Below, piece by piece: positions 33,854-42,850 of a stretch of 64,000 bases of DNA. This stretch comes from Bradyrhizobium hereditatis (GTDB lineage Bacteria > Pseudomonadota > Alphaproteobacteria > Rhizobiales > Xanthobacteraceae), in assembly GCF_020329435.1 (NCBI RefSeq), contig NZ_JAGKJK010000017.1:1-64000 (forward strand), in the 5' to 3' direction. Each line of letters begins with the position of its first letter. Within the stretch, counting starts at the first letter, position 1. A program made the translations under genes and the position numbers. Under the pieces are notes generated by a model. That model did no database searches. It was not told the origin of the DNA and worked only from the letters and a program-made list of their open reading frames with translations.

Positions 33854-35596
33854 TCACAGAAATGCGGGCACGGCCTGCCGCAGCTCGGCAATTTCGGTGG
33901 TGAACTCCACGAGCTGCGCCATGTTCGAGATGTCTGGAATTTCCTGAAGTACGTTCGCCAGGTAAAGTTCGCGGGAAACGATGTCGAATTGATCGGCGAG
34001 CGAGCCGCCAAGGACCGATTGCGGGTCGCTGGCGAGCGCGCCGAATATCACCTCCGAGACGATGATCGAACCGAGCAACCCGAGTTGCAGGCCATCCGTC
34101 TGCTGCATCGCCTCGAACAAGATGAAGAACGGCAGCGGAGGATCATTCGAAAGCGTTTCGATGTCCTCATCCGTGAGTGCACCGTAGGCCCGCGCCGAGA
34201 CGAACCATTCGCGAAGCTGATCGACGCGGTAGGCGCGGTCGGCAAGCAGGCGCGACATGGCGATGAAATGCGGCCGCCGGGTGCCGATCTCGGCGATCAA
34301 AGCGTCCACCGACCACATGCCAGCGAGGCTCGCGCCGAGCAGATCGCGATAGAGCAGGCCGACGCGTTCGGTTTCGTCGAACGCCGGAAAGATCTGGTCA
34401 TTGCCAAGCCCGTCGCTGAGATGCGGTCCGATGCGGCGGCTGAAGTTCGGTCTCGACCCGTTGATCTCGAAAAAGCGCGACCATTGTACCATCCATGTTT
34501 CGTCGAGCGGCATGTTTGCCGGGTCGTTCATCGAGCTCTTTTCGAGCGTGTTGTTGAGATCGTGGAGAGACAGGTCGTTGATCTGGTATTCGGGACGCAC
34601 CATGGCGTGGCCGAAGCGGAACGCGCCGTGCGAAAACTCGAGCGGAATTTCCCAGTCGCCGATCGCTCCGTTCCTGGAGGGACCGGGACGGTCGATGAAG
34701 TCCGGAGCGGACCCGGAATAATTTGCGTGGATCGCCGGATGAAGTATCCGCCGCATCAGATCGTTACGGATGACGTTGTGATAGATCGCCGTCAATGCGC
34801 CGCGGGCGCACAGGAAGCGCTTGTAGGCGGCGCCGAACTGGCCATTCGGCCCCGCATTGCCTTCATGGTGGCGAATGATATCGACGAGTCCATTGTGCAG
34901 TAGCGCGAACAGCGCAGTGAGCTGCGACATGACGGCATGGTCGTCGTTGCGGGGATCAGCGACCAGTGCCTCGGTGAGGGCGACGCGAATGCCGGCAATG
35001 CTGCGGTCGACGCCTGTCACATTCTCGGCCTGGGCCCGGGCGATGTCGCGGAACGGGCAGCCGCTCGCGGGCTCGTTCTCCTTCCAGCGCATGCGGCCAA
35101 GCCGCAGCTTGGTGCGACGGTCGTCGTTCGGCGCGTCGAGAGCATAGATGTGTGGAGATCCGACAGGACCACTGCCGTACAGCGTCTCCAGCCGAAGCGG
35201 CGTGCGACGCGCGTTGGTCGTTCCGCGGCCGAGCCCTCCCGCCACCGAAAGCGGAATTGCCGAGTGAACCAGATCATGCGCAATGAACTGCAGCAGATAG
35301 GTGTAGCCCGAAGGAATGAGGGGATTTTCCCAATGTTCTGCCGATCGAACCTGGTGTGGCGGCCATTTGATTGCAGCGTCCATTCGCCGCGACAGGCGAT
35401 GCATCAATCCGCGCAGCCTTGCATGATCCGATGGTGAACTGATCGGATCGACGCCGAAAGCGCGGAAGCGCTGCGAAGGAGACGGCGTGCCGAGGAAGTG
35501 ACGAAAGCCGGAAGGCACGGCAGCGGGATTAGAGTCGTGCGCAGTGAGCTCGGAAGCTCGGAGAGTGAGTGTGTCAGCGACGTTCTGCACAGTCAT
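33854..35596 (-). CDS. Animal-type haem peroxidase
   Basis: The 580-residue protein belongs to the bacterial animal-type haem peroxidases (peroxicin/peroxidockerin group). The distal His is in LQFIAHDLVHS, the proximal His is in AFRFGHAMVRPEYQ, and the catalytic-pocket Arg region is around RPGPSR. No signal peptide is seen, so it is probably cytoplasmic. The ATG at 35596 is one codon after a TTG that could also serve. It heads an operon with the precursor-like gene and converges on the SARP gene. A tailoring role on the peptide product is inference from context. Confidence 0.88.
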   Translation of the reverse strand: MTVQNVADTLTLRASELTAHDSNPAAVPSGFRHFLGTPSPSQRFRAFGVDPISSPSDHARLRGLMHRLSRRMDAAIKWPPHQVRSAEHWENPLIPSGYTYLLQFIAHDLVHSAIPLSVAGGLGRGTTNARRTPLRLETLYGSGPVGSPHIYALDAPNDDRRTKLRLGRMRWKENEPASGCPFRDIARAQAENVTGVDRSIAGIRVALTEALVADPRNDDHAVMSQLTALFALLHNGLVDIIRHHEGNAGPNGQFGAAYKRFLCARGALTAIYHNVIRNDLMRRILHPAIHANYSGSAPDFIDRPGPSRNGAIGDWEIPLEFSHGAFRFGHAMVRPEYQINDLSLHDLNNTLEKSSMNDPANMPLDETWMVQWSRFFEINGSRPNFSRRIGPHLSDGLGNDQIFPAFDETERVGLLYRDLLGASLAGMWSVDALIAEIGTRRPHFIAMSRLLADRAYRVDQLREWFVSARAYGALTDEDIETLSNDPPLPFFILFEAMQQTDGLQLGLLGSIIVSEVIFGALASDPQSVLGGSLADQFDIVSRELYLANVLQEIPDISNMAQLVEFTTEIAELRQAVPAFL

Positions 35597-36001
35597 CAAA
35601 ACTGCTCTCGCGCTTGGTCAAGGCGACGAGGTTGCGAAGAAAGTCGTGAAATTATCGTGAGTTAAATCGGTAGAACCTGTGAACATCTGTGGACATCTTT
35701 TGGCCCTTCCACGCTGCCGGATAGCACGCAACGCGCGCGTCTCGTGATGGTTACCCGCTGAGCGATGCCACGATGTGATCCGACACTTCTTCGTGTCCGT
35801 TGCCAAAAGAAGCGCGCGTAAAACATACTACAACAGCATCCACAGCGCGATACATCCTCGCAATGCTCGTGTTGATAATTGTTATTTTCGACGTTGTGAA
35901 AAAGTCGAACCGGTCTTCTCTTGTCACGCCGGGCGAGTTGCCGAAGACAGCCGTTTCCGGATAGCCATGGCAAATGACGGCTTCCAGTGAGGCATCCTTC
36001 C
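35597..36001. other. 405-base intergenic region
   Basis: Lies between the divergent peroxidase and DapA-family genes, and is AT-richer than the surroundings. Presumably holds both promoters. I see no RNA gene or repeat. Confidence 0.4.
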
Positions 36002-36877
36002 ATGGCTGATTTCCACGGCGTCTTTCCCTATCTGGTGTCTCCGATCGATGCTTCCGGTGAAATTCGCACCGAGGTGCTGGGTCGGCTATGTGACGATCTC
36101 ATCAAGGCGGGCGTGCATGGATTGACACCGCTGGGGTCGACTGGCGAGTTTGCCTATCTCAACCAAGCGCAGCGCGCGGCCGTGGTCGAGACCACGATCG
36201 AGGCTGCAAGTGGTCGCGTGCCTGTTGTTGCCGGCGTTGCCTCGACGTCGACGGCGGACGCTGTTGCCCAGGCAAGAGAGTATCAAAAGGGCGGTGCCGA
36301 CGGCATTCTCGCGATCATGGAAGCCTACTTTCCGGTCGCTGACGCACAGGCCGAGTCCTACTTCCGCGCGATTGCCGATGCCGTCGACATTCCCGTCGTG
36401 ATCTACACCAACCCGCAATTCCAGCGGTCCGACCTGACGCTCGACATCATCGCTCGGCTCGCGACCCATCCGCGCATCGGCTACATCAAGGATGCTTCGA
36501 CCAACACCGGCCGACTGCTGTCGATCATGAACCGTTGCGGCGACAGCATCAAAGTCTTCTCCGCTTCCGCCCATATCCCTGCGGCGGTGATGCTGATCGG
36601 CGGACTGGGTTGGATGGCAGGCCCGGCCTGCATCATCCCGCGGCAGAGCGTCGAGCTTTATAACCTCTGCAAAGCCAAACGTTGGGACGAGGCAATGGCG
36701 CTGCAACGCAAGCTATGGCGCGTCAATGAAGCATTTGCGCGCTTCAATCTGGCAGCCTGCATCAAGGCCGGGCTCGACATTCAGAGCTACGCGGTGGGCG
36801 ATCCCGTTCCGCCGCAGGCGGCGTTGACGGCGGAGCAGCGCAAGGTCGTAGAGGCGGCGCTGCGCGATATTGTGTAA
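36002..36877 (+). CDS. Dihydrodipicolinate synthase/NAL-family aldolase
   Basis: The 291-residue protein is a class I aldolase of the DapA family. The pyruvate-type Schiff-base Lys is in IGYIKDAS, the conserved Tyr is in VIYTNP, and GSTGEF is the substrate loop. The family includes DHDPS, N-acetylneuraminate lyase and KDG/other keto-acid aldolases; this gene is not in a lysine operon, so the substrate is open. The ATG at 36002 follows GTGAGG; a GTG five codons earlier is the alternative. Confidence 0.86.
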   Translation: MADFHGVFPYLVSPIDASGEIRTEVLGRLCDDLIKAGVHGLTPLGSTGEFAYLNQAQRAAVVETTIEAASGRVPVVAGVASTSTADAVAQAREYQKGGADGILAIMEAYFPVADAQAESYFRAIADAVDIPVVIYTNPQFQRSDLTLDIIARLATHPRIGYIKDASTNTGRLLSIMNRCGDSIKVFSASAHIPAAVMLIGGLGWMAGPACIIPRQSVELYNLCKAKRWDEAMALQRKLWRVNEAFARFNLAACIKAGLDIQSYAVGDPVPPQAALTAEQRKVVEAALRDIV

Positions 36878-36895
36878 GAGCTTCCTGCGAGATGC

Positions 36896-36980
36896 CGTAG
36901 CGTGGGCAAAGCGAAGCGGGCCCGCCATCTATCAATGAAGCGACGTTAATGGTGGGCACGCTTCGCTCTGCCCACCCTAC
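36896..36980. repeat. Intergenic inverted repeat
   Basis: CGTGGGCAAAGCGAAGCGGG at the left and its near-complement ATGGTGGGCACGCTTCGCTC followed by tgcccacc at the right form a long imperfect palindrome between two convergent genes. Confidence 0.72.
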
Positions 36981-36998
36981 AATTCCTTCCTTCTTGGC

Positions 36999-38840
36999 TT
37001 AAACCGCCCGCAGCGCCTCCTTCGGCGTTTCGCGGATCAATGCCTCGAGATCGCTCTGCTCCAGCGTCTCCTTCTCGAGCAGCTTCTTCGCTGCCCGATC
37101 CAGGATCGCGCGGCGCGCTTTCAGGATGCCTTGCGCGCGCTCGAACACACGGTCAACGATAGAGCGAACCTCCTCGTCAACCGCAGCGGCAGTCTCGTCG
37201 GCATAGTCGCGCTCGCGCACGGGGTAGGGGCGGTCGGCACCCGCCAGGAAATTGCCGGGATCGCGCTCATAGGCGACGCCGCCGAGTTTTTCGGACATGC
37301 CGTAGCGCGTCACCATGCTGCGGGCGATGTCGGTGACGCGGCGAAGGTCGTCGGCGGCGCCGGTGGAGAGATGATTGAACACGATCAATTCCGCGGCGCG
37401 GCCGCCGAGCAGCACCGCCATCTTGTTCTCAAGTTCTTCCTTGGTCATCAGGAAGCGGTCTTCGATCGGGCGCTGGATGGTGTAGCCGAGCGCACCGACC
37501 CCTCTCGGAATGATCGATACCTTGTGCACGGGATCGACCCCGGGCAGCGACAGCGCGATCAGGGCGTGGCCCATCTCGTGATAGGCAACGATCTCGCGCT
37601 CCTTCGGATTAAGCAGTCTGTTTCGCTTCTCCAGTCCTGCCACCATGCGCTCGACCGCATTGTTGAAGTCGGTCATGGTGACGGAGCTGGCGCCGCGACG
37701 CGTCGCGAGCAGCGCCGCCTCGTTGACCAGATTGGCGAGATCCGCACCCGTGAAGCCGGGCGTGAGCGCCGCGACGGCCTCTGCGTCGACGCTTGTGTCA
37801 AGCTGCACTTTCTTCATGTGTACTTTGAGAATTTCGACGCGGCCCTTTTTGTCGGGGCGATCGACCAGCACCTGACGGTCGAAGCGGCCGGCACGCAGTA
37901 GTGCCGGGTCGAGAATTTCCGGCCGGTTGGTCGCGGCCAGGATGACAAGGCCCGAACGCGAGTCGAAGCCATCGAGTTCGACCAGCAGCTGATTGAGCGT
38001 CTGCTCCTTCTCGTCATGCCCGCCTGCGAAGGGGCCGATGCCGCGGGCCCGGCCCAGCGCATCGAGCTCGTCGATGAAGATGATGGCTGGCGCTTTCTCA
38101 TGCGCCTGCTTAAACAGGTCGCGCACCCGTGCCGCGCCGACGCCGACGAACATCTCGACGAACTCCGAACCGGATATCGAGAAGAATGGCACCTTGGCCT
38201 CGCCGGCCACAGCCTTGGCCAGCAAGGTCTTGCCGGTGCCGGGCGGGCCGACCAGCAATACGCCCTTGGGCATGCGTCCGCCAAGCCTGCCGTAGTCGGT
38301 CGGATTCTTCAGGAAGTCGACGACCTCGCGCAATTCGTCCTTGGCTTCGTCCACGCCCGCGACGTCGGAAAAATTCACGCCGGTATTGGACTCGACATAG
38401 ATCTTGGCCTTGCTCTTGCCGATCGCCATCAGCCCGCCGCCAAGACCCCCGCCTTCCGCAGCGCGTTTGGCGATGTACCACCACAGGCCGAAAAACAGGA
38501 GCACCGGCATGACCCAGGAGAGCAGGTCACGCAGGAACGTGCTCTCGATCTGGCCGGTGAATTTTACGTTATATTTCTCAAGCTCCTGTGCGGTCTCCTG
38601 ATCGACGCGGGTGGTGACGAACTGCTTTTGTCCGCCAGGCAGCGGCTCCTTCAAGGTGCCCTGCACTGTGCGGTCCGAGATACCGACGCTCACGACCTTC
38701 CCGTCCTTCAGCAACTGCTGATATTCGCTGTAGGGAATGATCGCGATCTGGCTCGCCGTGGAGATGAAGTATTGAATCAAGAAAACGGTGAAGATCGCGG
38801 CGATCGCATAGCCGACATTGAAACGCGTCTTGTTGTTCAT
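36999..38840 (-). CDS. ftsH: ATP-dependent zinc metalloprotease FtsH
   Basis: The 613-residue protein has two membrane helices (about 8-27 and 98-118) around a periplasmic loop, then an AAA+ domain with GPPGTGKT, the Walker B FIDELDALG, and the second region of homology, followed by the zinc-protease motif AYHEMGHAL. It degrades membrane and misfolded proteins. The ATG at 38840 has GGAG seven bases upstream. It is not next to tilS, the usual neighbour of the essential alphaproteobacterial ftsH, so it may be an accessory paralogue. A DegP-like protease gene is divergent upstream. Confidence 0.95.
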   Translation of the reverse strand: MNNKTRFNVGYAIAAIFTVFLIQYFISTASQIAIIPYSEYQQLLKDGKVVSVGISDRTVQGTLKEPLPGGQKQFVTTRVDQETAQELEKYNVKFTGQIESTFLRDLLSWVMPVLLFFGLWWYIAKRAAEGGGLGGGLMAIGKSKAKIYVESNTGVNFSDVAGVDEAKDELREVVDFLKNPTDYGRLGGRMPKGVLLVGPPGTGKTLLAKAVAGEAKVPFFSISGSEFVEMFVGVGAARVRDLFKQAHEKAPAIIFIDELDALGRARGIGPFAGGHDEKEQTLNQLLVELDGFDSRSGLVILAATNRPEILDPALLRAGRFDRQVLVDRPDKKGRVEILKVHMKKVQLDTSVDAEAVAALTPGFTGADLANLVNEAALLATRRGASSVTMTDFNNAVERMVAGLEKRNRLLNPKEREIVAYHEMGHALIALSLPGVDPVHKVSIIPRGVGALGYTIQRPIEDRFLMTKEELENKMAVLLGGRAAELIVFNHLSTGAADDLRRVTDIARSMVTRYGMSEKLGGVAYERDPGNFLAGADRPYPVRERDYADETAAAVDEEVRSIVDRVFERAQGILKARRAILDRAAKKLLEKETLEQSDLEALIRETPKEALRAV

Positions 38841-39168
38841 GATCGAACTCCGGGCGCACACCCCAACGGGAAACCGCGTCGGCACACTCGCCTGAATCGG
38901 AAAAGCCGTGTCAGGACCCTCGATTGCGGCCTCCTGACAATGGGAACAGACAGGTTTGGTTTCAATGGCTGCCGTCGCTTGCGCGACAAATCGCGCTACC
39001 CTAGATCATGCATAGCGCGCACCTCCAGTGCGCCAACAAGTCTCTGAAAGAGCAGAAACTTTTGGCCGGCCGACGCGTTTGGTCACGCGGACGCCCGAAA
39101 GGGCCTGCAAGTCCTGCCTCCCGTTTCGCTCCTTTTTGAGGCGAACGGCATTGCCAGATGAGTGATCG
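38841..39168. other. 328-base divergent promoter region of ftsH and the DegP-like gene
   Basis: No gene or repeat is visible. It separates two divergent protease genes and should hold both promoters. Confidence 0.4.
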
Positions 39169-40263
39169 ATGAGCCGTCGCTTCGCGCTTTCCCTAGCCGT
39201 CATCGCAGCCGTGCTGCTGGCCCTGACGATTTCCAATATCCGCTACAGCCCGTGGACCAATACTTCAGCCCGTAGTGTAGACCAGCGCGGGCCGCTCTCC
39301 GAGGGCGAGCGTGCCAACATCGAACTGTTCGAGCGCGTGTCTCCGTCGGTCGTGCAGGTCGCCGCGCGGTCTGCTGCCGCCAATCCCTTGGCCGAGGACG
39401 AAGGCGGCGGGGCCGGAGCCGCCTCGGGCACTGGCTTTATCTGGGACAATAATGGACATGTCGTCACCAACAATCATGTCGTGCAGAACGGCAGCGAAGT
39501 TGCGGTTCGCTTTGCATCGGGCGAGGTGGCGCAGGCCGAAATCATCGGCGTTGCGCCCAACTATGACCTTGCGGTGTTGCGGATCAGGAGTGCACGCAAG
39601 CTGCCGCCGCCGGTGGCGCTCGGCAGTTCAAGCGACCTGAAGGTCGGTCAATCGGCATTTGCGATCGGCAATCCCTTCGGGCTCGATCAATCGCTGACCA
39701 GTGGCATCATCAGCGCACTCAAGCGCCGGCTGCCGACCAGCAGCGGCCGCGAGATCGCCAACGTGATCCAGACCGACACCGCGATCAATCCCGGCAATTC
39801 TGGCGGGCCGCTCCTCGATTCAGCGGGACGATTGATCGGCGTCAACACGGCGATTATCTCGCCCTCGGGCTCCAGCGCCGGTATTGGATTTGCGATCCCC
39901 GCCGACATCGTCAATCGCATCGTCCCCGAGCTCATCAAGAACGGTCGCGTGCCGACGCCCGGAATCGGTATTGTCGCTGCCAGTGAGGCCGTTTCGACCA
40001 GGCTAGGCGTCGAAGGTGTGATCGTCGTGCGCACCGCGCCCGGAAGCCCGGCCGAACGCGCCGGCATCCGCGGCGTCGATTTCAACTCGGGTGCGCTCGG
40101 CGACGTCATCGTCCAGGCCGACGGCAAGCCGGTGCATCGGCTTTCCGATCTCACCGATCAGATCGAGCAGGTCGGTGCCGGCAAGAGCATCCGCATCAGC
40201 GTGAAACGGGGCTCGCAGACGCGCGATCTCAACATCGACATCGTGGACATCAGCCGCAGCTGA
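39169..40263 (+). CDS. DegP/HtrA-like serine protease with one PDZ domain
   Basis: The 364-residue protein has an N-terminal hydrophobic anchor (about 6-22), a trypsin-like domain with the catalytic His in VTNNHVVQN, Asp in NYDLAVLRI and Ser in NPGNSGGPLLD, and one PDZ domain from about residue 265. The single PDZ and anchored form resemble DegS-type proteases more than two-PDZ DegP. It acts in the periplasm on misfolded proteins or as a regulatory protease. It has no operon partner. Confidence 0.93.
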   Translation: MSRRFALSLAVIAAVLLALTISNIRYSPWTNTSARSVDQRGPLSEGERANIELFERVSPSVVQVAARSAAANPLAEDEGGGAGAASGTGFIWDNNGHVVTNNHVVQNGSEVAVRFASGEVAQAEIIGVAPNYDLAVLRIRSARKLPPPVALGSSSDLKVGQSAFAIGNPFGLDQSLTSGIISALKRRLPTSSGREIANVIQTDTAINPGNSGGPLLDSAGRLIGVNTAIISPSGSSAGIGFAIPADIVNRIVPELIKNGRVPTPGIGIVAASEAVSTRLGVEGVIVVRTAPGSPAERAGIRGVDFNSGALGDVIVQADGKPVHRLSDLTDQIEQVGAGKSIRISVKRGSQTRDLNIDIVDISRS

Positions 40264-40422
40264 TAGCCCTGTTCTTTGATGGCAGAGTCATACCCGGGCG
40301 GGCGCGGCGGGACCGCGCCGGTGAGCTGGTGCATTTACTGCAGTGAAATTGAATGCGTTGCCTCCTGCGGAAAAACCGCTAAAACCCCGGCCAATCCGAC
40401 AAGAAGCTCGAAGGACATGCTG

Positions 40423-42750
40423 ATGAATATTCTTCCCGGCAATATGCGTTTTGGTGCAGGCCAGCCGGTCAAGCGTTTGGAAGACCAGCGACTGCTCACC
40501 GGGAAGGGGCAGTTCATCGACGACAAGCCCGAAGAGGGGGCGCTGTGGCTCTATCTACTTCGCTCTCCCCATGCCCACGCGAAGATCGTCTCGATCGATA
40601 CGGAAGCTGCGTCCGGGATGCCCGGCGTCGAGGCCGTCTATACGGGGGCCGACCTGATCAAGGACGACATCGGCACGATTCCCACACTCGCCATCTTCAA
40701 GCGGCCGGACGGCTCACCGATGACCGTGCCACAGCGGCGGCTGCTGGCGCACGAGGTCGTGCGGTATGCCGGCGAGGCGGTCGCCGCCGTGGTCGCGACC
40801 TCTCGGGTGCTGGCGCAGACGGCGGCTGAAGCCATCGTCGTCGATTACGAGGTGTTGCCCTCGGTGGTCGATCCCCTGGAGGCAATCAAGCCCGGTGCCC
40901 CGCTGGTGTGGCCGGAGGCCCCCGACAACGTCGTTGCCGCCATGAGTTATGGCGACGCGGCCAAGGTCGAGGAGGCCTTTGCCAATGCCGCGCACAAGGT
41001 CTCGCTCGATCTGGTCAGCCAGCGGCTCGTGCCGTCGGCCATGGAGCCGCGCTCGACGATTGCCGAGATTGAAAAGAAGACCGGACGCCTGATCCTGCAC
41101 GTACAGTCGCAAACTCCCGGCTCGACCCGCGATCTGCTCGCCGAATCCATTCTGAAGCGTCCGAAGGACAGTGTGCGCGTGCTGGTCGGCGATATCGGGG
41201 GCGGCTTCGGGCAGAAGACGAGCCTTTATCCTGAAGACGGCGTCGTTGCTTACGCCGCGACCAAGCTGAACAAGAAGATCCGCTGGCGCGGCGACCGCAC
41301 CGACGAATTTGTCGGCGGCACCCATGGCCGCGATCTCACTTCGACCGGCGAATTCGCGCTCGACGCCAAAGGCCGCGTGCTGGCCTATCGTGTGCGCTCG
41401 ATCGGCGGCACTGGAGCCTATCAGTCGGGAACGGCGAACATCATTCCGCTTGTGCTTGGACCCTTCGTGCAGACCGGTGTCTACGACCTGCCGCTGGTGC
41501 ATTTCGAAGTAAAGTCGGTGATGACACACACGGCGCCGGTCGGCGCCTATCGTGGGGCGGGGCGGCCGGAGGCCGTGTTCATCGTCGAGCGTCTCATGGA
41601 CGCCGCCGCGCGCCAGATCGGAATGGACCCGCGCACCATCCGCAAGATCAACTACATCAAGCCGGCGCAGCTGCCCTACACCAACGCCGTCGGTCAGGTG
41701 TACGATTCCGGCGCGTTCGCGCACATGCTGTCGCGCGCCGCCGAGCTTGCGGACTGGGATGGCTTTGCCGCGCGCAAGAAGGCGGCGAAGAAGAAGGGCC
41801 TGCTCTACGGGCGCGGCCTCACCAGCTACATCGAATGGACCGGCGGGCGCGCGCACACTGAAAAGGTCAGCCTGCATGCGACCGCGGAGGGCCGCGTCAT
41901 CCTGCATTCCGCCACTATGGCGATGGGGCAGGGCCTGCAGACCACCTACTCCCAAATGGTATCAGATACGCTCGGCATTCCCCTGGACAAGATCGACGTC
42001 GTGCAGGGCGATACCGATCTTGCCACCGGCTTCGGCAGCGTCGGCTCGCGCTCGCTGTTCGTCGGCGGCACGGCGGTGGCCGTCTCGGCCAATGACATGA
42101 TCAACAAGGCGCGCGAGAAGGCGTCGAGCGTGCTGGAGACGTCCGTCGAGGATATCGAATATCGCGACGGATGGCTGACGGTAGTTGGCACCGACAAGCG
42201 CATCAGCCTGTTCGAGATTGCGAAGAAGGAAGACGGCGCGCGCCTCTCCGTCGATTCCGAAGGCGAGGTCGACGGGCCGAGCTGGCCGAACGGCACGCAT
42301 ATCTGCGAAGTCGAGATCGATCCGGAAACTGGCGTCACGCGGGTGGTGCGCTACACGACGGTCGACGACGTCGGCGTTGCCGTCAACCCGATGCTGGTGA
42401 CGGGACAGGTGCATGGCGGCGTCGCCCAAGGCATCGGGCAGGCGCTCTGTGAGGGCGTCGCCTACAGCGAGGAAGGTCAGCTACTGACCGCGAGCTATCA
42501 GGATTACTGCATACCGCGCGCCGACGACGTTCCGCCGATCACGGTCACGCTCGATGATTCCGCGCCCTGCCGCACCAATCCGCTCGGCGCCAAGGGTTGC
42601 GGCGAATCGGGCGCGATCGGCGGTCCGCCCTGCGTCGCCAACGGCGTGATGGATGCCTTGAGCGAGCTCGGCATTACCCAGCTCAATACGCCGCTAACGC
42701 CGGCCAAGGTATGGCAGGCGATCCGCGATGCCAGGGCGGCGGGAATGTGA
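40423..42750 (+). CDS. Xanthine dehydrogenase/CoxL-family molybdopterin-binding subunit (form II)
   Basis: The 775-residue protein is the large, molybdenum-cofactor subunit of an aerobic hydroxylase. The active-site loop is GAYRGAGRPEA, the form II signature, not the AYRCSFR loop of true CO dehydrogenase. GGGFGQK and the C-terminal catalytic Glu in GAKGCGESGAIGG are present. The FAD-binding medium and 2Fe-2S small subunits are not encoded nearby, so they must be elsewhere if it works as a trimer. AAGGAC precedes the ATG at 40423; a longer frame to 40276 would add an odd Cys-rich leader with little support. The substrate is unknown. Confidence 0.9.
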   Translation: MNILPGNMRFGAGQPVKRLEDQRLLTGKGQFIDDKPEEGALWLYLLRSPHAHAKIVSIDTEAASGMPGVEAVYTGADLIKDDIGTIPTLAIFKRPDGSPMTVPQRRLLAHEVVRYAGEAVAAVVATSRVLAQTAAEAIVVDYEVLPSVVDPLEAIKPGAPLVWPEAPDNVVAAMSYGDAAKVEEAFANAAHKVSLDLVSQRLVPSAMEPRSTIAEIEKKTGRLILHVQSQTPGSTRDLLAESILKRPKDSVRVLVGDIGGGFGQKTSLYPEDGVVAYAATKLNKKIRWRGDRTDEFVGGTHGRDLTSTGEFALDAKGRVLAYRVRSIGGTGAYQSGTANIIPLVLGPFVQTGVYDLPLVHFEVKSVMTHTAPVGAYRGAGRPEAVFIVERLMDAAARQIGMDPRTIRKINYIKPAQLPYTNAVGQVYDSGAFAHMLSRAAELADWDGFAARKKAAKKKGLLYGRGLTSYIEWTGGRAHTEKVSLHATAEGRVILHSATMAMGQGLQTTYSQMVSDTLGIPLDKIDVVQGDTDLATGFGSVGSRSLFVGGTAVAVSANDMINKAREKASSVLETSVEDIEYRDGWLTVVGTDKRISLFEIAKKEDGARLSVDSEGEVDGPSWPNGTHICEVEIDPETGVTRVVRYTTVDDVGVAVNPMLVTGQVHGGVAQGIGQALCEGVAYSEEGQLLTASYQDYCIPRADDVPPITVTLDDSAPCRTNPLGAKGCGESGAIGGPPCVANGVMDALSELGITQLNTPLTPAKVWQAIRDARAAGM

Positions 42751-42754
42751 TTTG

Positions 42755-42841
42755 TCCGTCATTCCGGGGGCGCGCATCAGCGCGAACCCGGAATCTCGAT
42801 GTTCCGGGTTCGATGCTCCGCATCGCCCCGGAACGACGGTG
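42755..42841. repeat. Intergenic palindrome (CGTCATTCCGGGG type)
   Basis: CCGTCATTCCGGGG at the left and CCCCGGAACGACGG at the right flank further ACCCGGAAT/ATGTTCCGGGT complements. It lies between convergent genes. Confidence 0.78.
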
Positions 42842-42850
42842 CGAGTGGCC

